From contig JAGKQI010000033.1 of the NCBI GenBank assembly GCA_018806915.1, positions 682,001 through 746,000 of the forward strand: a stretch of 64,000 nt of DNA, read 5' to 3'. A program made the position numbers and the translations under genes. Positions 42,933 to 51,500 of the stretch are shown piece after piece. Each line of letters begins with the position of its first letter. Within the stretch, counting starts at the first letter, position 1. Under the pieces are notes generated by a model. It ran no database searches. It was given only the letters and a program-made list of their open reading frames with translations, and was not told where the DNA came from. Source of the DNA: Phytophthora colocasiae (taxonomy: Eukaryota; Oomycota; Peronosporomycetes; Peronosporales; Peronosporaceae).

Positions 42933-44020
42933 CTTTTGACCAGGTTTTGCCGATGCTGTGAGAGCATGGTTCTGGTTGTTTCGGCCGTTTTGTTTTGATT
43001 GTGTTTGTCGGGGGGCGGATTCTTGGGGTGGATTGGGGTTGGATTGCTGGTTACCGCTCTTCTTTTCGTTTCCTGTTGGAGGCCGACCAGGACGATCACG
43101 TTTCGCCCGTCACCACGCAAATCAACCAGTAGTGCTAGGATGCGATCAACTTCGAGTAAGTAGTCAGTGTTAGTACGGTCGATTTTGGAAATCAGAGTAC
43201 TCGATAGATCAGGACACGCGTAAGAGCAAAATGTTTCCAACACTAAAAGGCTGTGATCACCACTCATCAGTCCGGCAACATACTTCAGGTAATCCAGATA
43301 TTCTGTCCATGAGTCTTGGGGCCGTTTACCAGATGTTAGTCGTTTGCATAGCTGGATTTGGCTTAACTTACAGCCATACTCCGACTTCAGCTTCATCTTA
43401 AAGTCATCATAGCTAAAACTAGGTTTAGCTCTGCGCCATTGCGCTATGTTTCCATGAAAGAATCGGGACGCCTTTCCTTCTAGGAAGTTGACCAATACGG
43501 AGGCCTTGAGTTGAGACGTCCATCGCGAGTTGTTAATCATGGATTCCGTGCTGATGGCCTGCTCGTATTCTAGGATGAAATATTCAAATCCAGAGCCTAG
43601 CCCCGGGTATACTTCTTGTCCTCCAAACTTGCGGCAGTTCAGATCTTTCAGTTTAGGTTGCCGAGGCGATGGATTTACTCCGGCATGAGCTGCTTGTAAG
43701 GCTCTTTTAAGTTGCGCTACCTCGTCGATTAGCATGGGGGTTTTAGCTGCCTGGGCCCGCAACTCGGCGATTTCGGCTTCCAGTTGAGGTTGTTGTTGGG
43801 CGTGGGCGGTTCTCATACGATCCATTTGCTCACGGATACTGTCTAGGTCTTTCATCATTTGCGCTGCAGCCACGGACTGCTGGCGCAACTCAGCATGTAG
43901 TTCGGCTACATCAGCTGGGTCGATTTCGGTTTTAATGTCGGGTTCTGCACTGGCAGCTTCCATGTCATCGTCGAGGCTCCGGCGAACGCGACTTGGTTTT
44001 GTTTCATTGGGGTTCATCAT
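42929..44020 (-). CDS. gag: Copia Gag (capsid part)
   Basis: ATG 44020, 363 residues. An acidic N-terminus and a coiled coil (QMMKDLDSIREQMDRM; AQLKRALQAAH) precede the UBN2-like capsid region (around SMINNSRWTSQLKASVLVNF and SRFFHGNIAQW). Sense reading ends near 43105, where a one-base change throws the last 60 or so residues out of frame, so the zinc knuckle is missing from this frame. An insertion or deletion near GGTGACGGGCG explains this. Confidence 0.8.
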   Translation of the reverse strand: MMNPNETKPSRVRRSLDDDMEAASAEPDIKTEIDPADVAELHAELRQQSVAAAQMMKDLDSIREQMDRMRTAHAQQQPQLEAEIAELRAQAAKTPMLIDEVAQLKRALQAAHAGVNPSPRQPKLKDLNCRKFGGQEVYPGLGSGFEYFILEYEQAISTESMINNSRWTSQLKASVLVNFLEGKASRFFHGNIAQWRRAKPSFSYDDFKMKLKSEYGCKLSQIQLCKRLTSGKRPQDSWTEYLDYLKYVAGLMSGDHSLLVLETFCSYACPDLSSTLISKIDRTNTDYLLEVDRILALLVDLRGDGRNVIVLVGLQQETKRRAVTSNPTPIHPKNPPPDKHNQNKTAETTRTMLSQHRQNLVKS

Positions 44021-44152
44021 ATTGCCCGGACGCTGCGCGAGTGCAAGTTGAAGTTGAAGTTGTCACACGTCGCATATTCTCACACGTCGCAGGTTTCACA
44101 CGTCACAGATATGTTGTAACGGAAGTCGAGTCTTCAGAAGGAGCCGCAATTT

Positions 44153-44164
44153 GGGCTCATAACC
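44153..44164 (-). promoter_or_regulatory. Primer binding site complementary to a Met-tRNA anticodon arm
   Basis: Minus strand GGTTATGAGCCC starts directly after the 5' LTR. Its complement, GGGCTCATAACC, reads as a Met(CAU) anticodon stem-loop rather than a tRNA 3' end. Drosophila copia uses the same internal site of initiator Met-tRNA through a half-tRNA primer. Confidence 0.6.
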
Positions 44165-44504
44165 TATTGCACTAGCAGGAAGTCCGACCGAAGACACACA
44201 AAGCAGTAGTCGTTTAGGAGACGTTTGTGTATTAGATGGTAAAAGTGAGAATGAGAAAGAAAACGACGAATGCACAAGGGTTGCTACCCTTGGGTCTCCT
44301 CTGTGGGAAGAGTGACGACAGTGCTCCCCATACGCACAGGATCCTTCATCCGGACCTGAATGAGGTTAGTTATGGTCGTCTGTCCTTCGGTGTTGTTCGT
44401 ATGAGCGTATGAAATGGGAGAAATCACTTGATGTAGTAGTTGAGGGCTTCCATCGACCCTCATGTAGCGAGTGAAGTTGAAGCGAGACTTTCAGCTTTGC
44501 AACA
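44165..44504 (-). repeat. 5' LTR of the Copia element
   Basis: 340 bases, TGTTGC...GCAATA in element orientation, apparently identical to the 3' LTR at 39244-39583. It supplies the element promoter and polyadenylation signals; none of these is recognisable to me. Confidence 0.95.
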
Positions 44505-44632
44505 GCAATGTCCTCCGATTCGGCAGAGTTCGACCCAGAGTCACTGGTTAACGTCGTCTGCAAGGATGGTTTACCGGCACGAACAGTGGAGACGGCGATG
44601 GCCGCGATCACGAGGCCGGCTGCAAACTTCAT
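44505..44632 (-). pseudogene. 5' part of the split Kazal inhibitor gene, with signal peptide
   Basis: ATG at 44632. The first 20 residues (MKFAAGLVIAAIAVSTVRAG) have the basic n-region, hydrophobic core and A-x-A-like end of a secretory signal. A Ser/Thr/Asp-rich linker follows and the frame enters the GCAAT target copy at 44505-44509. It continues at 39243 on the far side of the Copia element in the same frame. An upstream TTG extension (to 44659) is open but unlikely. Read into the LTR the frame gives unrelated residues. Confidence 0.85.
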
Positions 44633-45531
44633 CTTCTTGAGTAGATCTTCCGTCAGCAAAATGAGAAATGATCAAGCCAGACTGCACTCGTTCTCCTCGC
44701 CAGGGATTCCCAATCGACGAACAGCGTGATCCTCATCACGAAATTAATCTCGGATGGGGAGGCACATAGATGCTTCTGCGAGTACTTAAGTACGTTGTTC
44801 GATTCATCGTCGCCGAAATAGTGCTGATAACGGTGAACTTGAGCACAACGAATTCATCCTACAGACAGCGCTACTCTTCTGCATGTATATGCGTGGGTCT
44901 GTGCAATCTGCATGCGGTAGGCTTCGGGCGCATTGCACAAAGCTCAGTTGTGAAAATTGTAGTGTCGGTCAGTGCACGAAATTACCAGCAGAAGTTCTGT
45001 TGGTAATCTTTCGTAGTCTATCCAAGTTGACATCCTGCGAATGGAAAAGTTTCGACTCAAGACGAGTAATCTTTGTCATCTTAGGCAATCACTGCTGCTA
45101 AACAGATTTTATTTTTTCATGCTGGCTTGGTGTGTGATCTGCTCGTAGCAATCTACTGACTTGAAAAACGTTGTCGCTTGAGGATTCCGAGGTGTGATTG
45201 GATCCACTAGAGTCTTCTGTACTTTAAGCGAGCGATGAAGAGCTACTCGCGCTTGCACTGGAAAAAGAAGTGCACTTGAACCAGAAAGTGAAGAGGAGGA
45301 GGCGTCATTGTCGCTGTTGGAAGACGCGATACAGTTGTCGAAAACTTCTCGGAACGTCGCATCAAGCGCCTGGGGATCCTGGCGAAGAAGCTTTAGTAGT
45401 CGTACGGAAGGTTGGCGCAGGAGTGTTTGAAGTGGATCTTTTTCTTAAGTAACGTGTTAGGTTGGAATTTCAAGAGCTGATTTCAAGGAGCATGACAACA
45501 ATGGCTACAGCCACTGTCACCTTTATTCCGT
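44633..45531. other. Intergenic region with a possible decayed coding piece
   Basis: About 900 bases between the Kazal gene promoter side and the CSN3 3' end. No intact gene. At about 45225-45445 all three plus-strand frames contain protein-like pieces (DEELLALALEKEVHL, then ESEEEEASLSLLEDAIQL, then VVVRKVGAGVFEVDLFLK) divided by shifts, suggesting a decayed gene of unknown family. Confidence 0.3.
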
Positions 45532-47010
45532 TCACTCCATTGTGTCCATTCCACTAGCACCTTCGATGGCCATTCGATCGTCGCTTTGTTGATTTTGCAT
45601 GTTCATTCTTGAGCGTCGATCTTTGTCCTTCTGCAAACGAGACTGGAACTTGGAACTCGTCACGAGCTCAACGTCCATGTAGCGCAGCTGCGATGCAACA
45701 AGCACGAGCTTCTCCATCTCTTCCTGAAGCTTCCTTGTGGCCGCACACTGTGTTTCATCCTGCTGAGCGGTACCATCCTCATCCTGCAGCACAAAGCGCA
45801 CCATGGCTTTCTGCTTGTCGATCACAGCGTCCATTTGGCCAGTTGAGATGAGCGCCAACAGCATTTTCTCAGCGGCCACCGCGTCGCTGCTCGACATACC
45901 AGCAGCCGTTGCGATCTGTGTGAGCTCAATCGTTGCATATGTACGGGTAAGCTGCAGTAGCTTCCGCTGCTTGAATGCTTGCACGACTTGCTTCACGAGA
46001 CCGAAGTTCCCCTCCCGGATAAATAGCTCCTCGTTCTTGGTAATCACTTCCTGCACTGCAACCAGACTTTTACTGACAACGAACGCGTGGGCCAGGTCCG
46101 CGTACGCGGCACAGTGGTTGTCGACATGACGCGTGATCACGAATGGCGTGTATTTGGGTAGTAGCACTTCTTCCCCCTTCGAAATCAATGTGACCAGCAC
46201 AAATTTCTTGTACGCCTCAATGGCAAACGCACTGAACGACACTGCCGGTGCTGTGATCGCCAACTGGAAGAAATCCAGAGCTTCCTGGTACCGCTTCTCT
46301 CCAAGATACAACAGACCTCCATAGTACGCGTACCCTAAAAAGTCCACGCTATTAACTAAGTGCTGCTGCGGATGGATCTCCACAAGTGCCCTGTCATCAA
46401 TAATTACACATCAAATGCATCGTTAGAACCCTCTAATGCATCGTCTTCTTTTTAAATTGACAACGTACAGGTCCAGTATCTCCATCGCTGCGAAATAGCA
46501 CTTGGAATGCAAGCACAAATACAAGAATTGTGCATGCCACGGCGTTAGAAAAGCGTTTCCCTGCTCGTAAAAGTGCTTTAAAAAGGTCTTCAATGGGTAC
46601 ACAGCTTTAATGCTCTGGTTCATGTCCACAGCCAGCCGCGAGTACTGGTCACAGAGCACACTGAAGCGCTTCATCTCCTTAGAAACTACAGACACCGGCA
46701 CGTGCAGCAACAACCGAGCCATCTGTTGCAGCAGCTTAACACGTTCTTGAGCCAAATGGTCCTGGTCTCGAGCGTGGTCCAACTTGGACGCTTTGGTGGA
46801 TAATAACAGCAGGAAACTCAGAGGAAGACGCTCAACTGCCAAAGTTTCGTGACCCAACGCGACGTCCAATTGCGCGATAGATGCAGCGCGTACAGCCGTC
46901 GTGAGCTCCTCACTGCCAAGAGCTTGTACTAAAGTAGCGTCTTGCATGTCCACGATTGCTCCTTCGGGCGCCAGGAGCGACAGAAGCGGCTGTAGAGGTC
47001 CCCACTCCAT
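45532..47010 (-). CDS. CSN3: COP9 signalosome subunit 3
   Basis: Part of the eight-subunit complex that removes NEDD8 from cullin-RING ligases. Two exons, 46469-47010 and 45532-46390, are joined over a 78-nt intron (GTACGTTG...GACAG, phase 2), giving 466 residues. The helical repeat region matches CSN3: YYGGLLYLGEKRYQEAL, AYKKFVLVTLI, LPKYTPFVITR, GLVKQVVQAFK. A PCI/winged-helix domain follows (QLTRTYATIELTQIATAAG, ISTGQMDAVIDKQKAMV). The C-terminus is longer and Gln/Asp-rich compared with human CSN3 (about 423). It shares a 259-bp divergent promoter region with the membrane-protein gene at 47270. Confidence 0.92.
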
Positions 47011-47117
47011 CGCAGATCTTCTTCTCTTTGATGCGGGAGGACAATGAGTACTTAATGAAGAAACAGGTTTTTGTTTAAATGTACAGTATTTTTTTTGGTT
47101 AAGTAACGGTTAAAATA

Positions 47118-47244
47118 GCATTAAATTTTACCGTTTGTACATTTGGTGTTGTTAAATAGTTTCATTAAGTACGTTACTAAAATTGCATTATTTTACCGTT
47201 TGTACATTTGGTGTGGTTAAATGGTTTCATTAAGTACGTTACTA
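47118..47244. repeat. Tandem direct repeat of about 60 bp in a divergent promoter
   Basis: Copies 47118-47180 and 47185-47244 share TTTTACCGTTTGTACATTTG and TTTCATTAAGTACGTTACTA with few changes. A partial inverted relative lies at about 47046-47085 (GTACTTAATGAA...AATGTACA). The array fills the space between CSN3 and the gene at 47270. Confidence 0.85.
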
Positions 47245-47269
47245 GTCAGTCGACTAGCCGGTAAACTTC

Positions 47270-48241
47270 ATGGCGGCGGCGGTGGCGACGATGGCGCCAG
47301 TGGTGCGGGAACTGGTGGATCAGCCGCTGAAAGGGCTTGGAGAGCTGTACGAGAACTCGCTGAAGGCGCTGCTGGTGTGTGGGCTGGAGTTTTACTTGTC
47401 GGCGTCGCTTGTAGCGTCTTTTTTTCAGTGTCCAGACACGACTGTGCAGGATGAACAGGAGCTGCAGACACTCTACACGATGGCCTGGGTGCCGATGGCG
47501 CTTGCTGTTATGTTAGTATACGGGCCGAAGCTTTCTAGCTCTATCTTCCCGTCGCCAGAGCATTTCGAGCGGAATATGCTGCGCTGCAAGATCTTCACGT
47601 GGTTCTACGCCTTCGCTTTCCTCGTTTGGGACCCCGATATGGTCGTCAAGACAGGACCATCGCTCGGTGTATCTATTCTCTTCTGTGTAGCTGATGTAGG
47701 CCGCTTCATTATGGACATGAAAGACTTGACTGACGTGGAATACGATGAGAATGGCAACTCGTTCATTATCCACGACAAACAGCCGAATCAGGATCAACAC
47801 GAACAGCAGAGCTACCCGCTTTTTCAAGAGTACCAACAGCCTCAGGACCACCAAAGGCTTTCGCAACCCCAGCAACCGCAGAAGCAGGACGAGAACTACA
47901 CCGTCCATGTGATTGGAGGTGCAGGAGCGCAGGAATCACCGCAGAAACCGTGGCAAAACAGACAAAAAAGCTCTGCCCAACTCGCTCAGAACCAGCCCCA
48001 ACCAGAATCACAGCCACAGCAGCCTCAGCAGCAAGGACCACCAGCACCATTGTTTGGAGCTACCAACAAACAGTCCAGTCGTCGACGGTTAGGATCACGA
48101 AAAGGGAAGAAGGGTCTAGATTCAGGACTGGATCAGTCTCCTTCGGCAATAAACAGCGAATATGTTGCTGTGTTGGACCCAAACGCTGAGAAGGAAGCTG
48201 CAGAACTCATCGCCAAGAAATCCTTCACGTATGAGTTCTAG
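47270..48241 (+). CDS. Four-pass membrane protein with Gln/Pro-rich tail, unknown function
   Basis: 323 residues from ATG 47270. Hydrophobic segments lie at about 33-53 (ALLVCGLEFYLSASLVASFF), 75-93 (AWVPMALAVMLVYG), 113-130 (IFTWFYAFAFLVW) and 137-155 (LGVSILFCVADVGRFI). From about 165 the tail is hydrophilic, with many Gln/Pro (PQQPQ, QPQPESQPQQPQQQ), a basic stretch (RRRLGSRKGKKG) and an aromatic end KSFTYEF. No family recognised. The compact N-terminal bundle suggests an organelle or ER membrane protein with a disordered cytosolic tail, which is inference. Probably co-regulated with CSN3 through the shared promoter. Confidence 0.75.
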   Translation: MAAAVATMAPVVRELVDQPLKGLGELYENSLKALLVCGLEFYLSASLVASFFQCPDTTVQDEQELQTLYTMAWVPMALAVMLVYGPKLSSSIFPSPEHFERNMLRCKIFTWFYAFAFLVWDPDMVVKTGPSLGVSILFCVADVGRFIMDMKDLTDVEYDENGNSFIIHDKQPNQDQHEQQSYPLFQEYQQPQDHQRLSQPQQPQKQDENYTVHVIGGAGAQESPQKPWQNRQKSSAQLAQNQPQPESQPQQPQQQGPPAPLFGATNKQSSRRRLGSRKGKKGLDSGLDQSPSAINSEYVAVLDPNAEKEAAELIAKKSFTYEF

Positions 48242-48521
48242 ACCATTCCCCGTTAGTTAGAGTTCCCTTAAAACAGTACCTTATTGTGACATCAGTCAGT
48301 AAATTGACAGAAAGAAAGTCACATCGCGGTTAGGTTCCAAATATAGTTGTACCATTAATCAGGTACATTTCCTTTTATCTCCTGTATGGGAAGCAAATGC
48401 GGGTGGTCTCCAAGAAGCCTCTAGGCGGCAGTTTGGGCTAGAGCGAGACAAGGGAAGAGCCCACACGCGACTGAACGTTCTCGCCCTCTCCCCCTTCCTT
48501 CTCCTTCCCCCCGTTCCGCCC

Positions 48522-51500
48522 ATGGCCACGCCCGACCCCACGCCCTACTGCGTCTGTCAGCAGGCGGACGGCGCCGGCATCATGATCGAGTGCATCCGCG
48601 GCTCTGGCGGCTGCAACGGCTGGGTTCATCCGAGCTGTTGTGGGTTAATCCTTACGCAGGAGGAACTGGAGGCGCTGGACGCCTATGTGTGCCCGCTGTG
48701 TGAGAAGCCTGACGAGGATTTCACCCAACTGAAAGCCTTTAACACGGATCTGGCCAACCTCCAAGCCAAGAAGGAGCGGAAGCGCAAGCTGGAAAAGACC
48801 CAAAAGACCCAGAAGAAGCCCTGGGTGTGTGCGTCCTGCCAACACGCCAACTACGACCGTCGCACTCGTGAGTGCCAGAACTGCCACGTGCGGCGCGTCA
48901 TGAAGAAGCACAAGACCCAGGAGCTCAATGACGACGACAAGTCAAGGCTCTTGGCTCAGCAGCTACAGGACGAGCGACGTCATAGTAAACGCTCAGCTAA
49001 CAAGAAGAGAAAGTCCTATCATGTGCCTAATTCTGACGAGGACATTGGTAGTGATAGTGACTATAAGAAGCACAAGAAGCACAAGAAACGACGAGAGGAA
49101 GACAGCGACTCGGACGAAGCGGAGTTCCAGTTGGACGCAAGTAAACTCAAGGACGAGACAAAGCCAGTGGAAGAGCAGACGCCCGCGTCTACTATGGTCA
49201 TTGAGAAGATCATGGGCGCCCGGCAGAGAGAAGTGGAGGAGCCTGCACCGGCAGTAGCTGCTGACTCGGCCAGTGCCAATTTGTTCGCCAACCGACCTGC
49301 GAAGACGTCTATTACGGAGTATCTCATCAAGTGGAAGGGATTCGCGTACATGCACGCGTCGTGGGAGACCAAACAAGTGCTTTTGGATCTGGATCCACTC
49401 ACCAACAAGCAGAAGATCAAGCGCTTCCATGAGAAGGAGCAGCTTCATCGACAACATCCACTTCGACAGACTGGAGACACGGAGGAGGATTCGTTAGCTG
49501 TGGATGAACTCGAGTACTTTAACCCAGAATACCTCGAGATCCACAGGATTATCGCCCACCGCAAGGACGAGCCCATGCCTGCAGACTCTAACTTCCCAGA
49601 CGCCCCTGTTGACGACGGTATGCGCTACTACATCAAGTGGCGTGTGCTGTCTTACACAGATGCGACGTGGGAACGCGCCTGCGATATTAAGGACGACGCA
49701 GCTCTTGCTAAGTATAAGGCATCGATTGTTGTTCCTGATGAGGAGGTGTGGAAACCACGACCGCGTCCAACCATTCGAGAGTACCGTAAACTGGAGAAAT
49801 CGCCTCTATTTGGCGAGGATCAGTCTCTTTCGCTCCGTGCGTATCAGCTGGAAGGCCTGAATTGGTTGCTTTGGAATTGGTATAACGAGCGACCCAGTAT
49901 TCTGGCAGATGAGATGGGTCTGGGTAAGACTATCCAGACGCTTTCCTTCCTGAATCTTCTTCGTGATGATCCCAAGATCAAGATCCGTGGACCATTTTTG
50001 ATTGTGGCTCCGTTGTCGCTGATCGTGCAGTGGCAAAATGAATGTGAGATGTGGACCACAATGAACTGCGTTGTCTACCACGGCAACAGTGCCTCAAGGG
50101 AAATTATCCGCGACTTTGAGTTCAACTACCTGGACGAAAACCTTCGTCCAGACAAGAAGAAGCAATACCGGTTTAACATTCTAGTGACAACGTACGAGGT
50201 GGCGATCAAGGATATTGCTGTTCTTTCGAAAATCCACTGGCGCTGCCTTGTGGTCGATGAAGCTCACCGCCTGAAGAACCAGTCTTCCCGTCTTGTAGAG
50301 CAGATGCGCTCCCTTCGTCGTGATCACTGCGTTCTTCTCACTGGTACTCCTCTGCAAAACAAGACGGAAGAGTTGTGGGCATTACTGAACTTCTTGGATG
50401 CGAGATCGTTCCCCAGCGTAGCTAATTTCCTCGAGAAGTTTGGCGACTTACACGAAGCCCAGCAAGTGGCCGACCTGCACAAGATGCTGAAGCCGTATCT
50501 GCTGCGTCGTGTAAAGGAAGATGTCGAGAAGTCTCTTCCTCCGAAGGAGGAAACTATTGTTGAAGTGGAGCTTACGCCGGTGCAGAAGCAGTGGTACCGT
50601 GCGATTTACGAGAGAAACACAGCGTTTTTGAACCGTGGAGGAAACCCGCGCAACGTGCCCAATCTAATGAACGTCATGATGGAGCTTCGCAAGTGCTGCA
50701 ATCATCCATACCTGAACAACGGTGTTGAGGAAATTTTGAATGAAGGCTTGACAACAGATGTTCAGCGCCACGAAATGATGGTGAAGTGCTGCGGTAAGAT
50801 GGTGCTGATCGACAAGTTATTGCCGCGTCTCAGCGACGGAGGCCATAAGGTGCTCATCTTCAGTCAAATGGTCCGTGTGCTGGACATCATTGAGGATTAT
50901 CTACGTTACAGCGGGTACCTTTACGAGCGGTTGGACGGTAACATTCGCGGCAACGATCGTCAAGCTGCTGTGGATCGCTTCGTGAAGCCTGAGTACAAGC
51001 GTTTTGTTATGCTTCTCTCCACCAAGGCAGGCGGTCTGGGACTGAACTTGACTGCAGCAGATACTGTCATTATCTTTGATAGTGACTGGAATCCTCAGAA
51101 TGACCTCCAAGCTCAAGCTCGTGCGCATCGTATTGGGCAGACGCACTCCGTGAAGATTTATCGGCTGATCACGCGAAAGACATATGAAATGCACATGTTC
51201 CACAAGGCGTCACTGAAACTGGGACTGGATAAGGCTGTGCTTACACATATGCGTCGTGAGAATGAGGAAGAAGGTGGCAAGAAACGCAACAAGTCTTCGA
51301 AAGCGCAGGAATCTAAAGAGATTGATGAGCTGCTGAAGCGTGGTGCTTACGACGTCTTCCGTGACGATGATACTGCTGGCGAGCAGTTCTGTGCCCTTGA
51401 TATTGACCAGATCCTGCAACGCTCATCGCAGGTTATCCAGTACGCGGAGCAAGCCCAGTCCAGCTTCTCGAAAGCGAGTTTCGTATCGGCAACTACTTCA

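Larger units (their letters stand above)
39244..44504 (-). mobile_element. Ty1/Copia retrotransposon, 5261 bp, inserted in the Kazal gene
   Basis: Full-length element on the minus strand: LTR 44165-44504 (5'), primer site, gag, protease, integrase, reverse transcriptase/RNase H, polypurine tract, LTR 39244-39583 (3'). The order protease-integrase-RT is diagnostic of Copia. The 340-bp LTRs read identical by eye and a perfect 5-bp duplication flanks the element, so insertion is recent. Even so, the coding part shows about three frameshifts (near 43105, 42330 and 41350). Confidence 0.95.
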
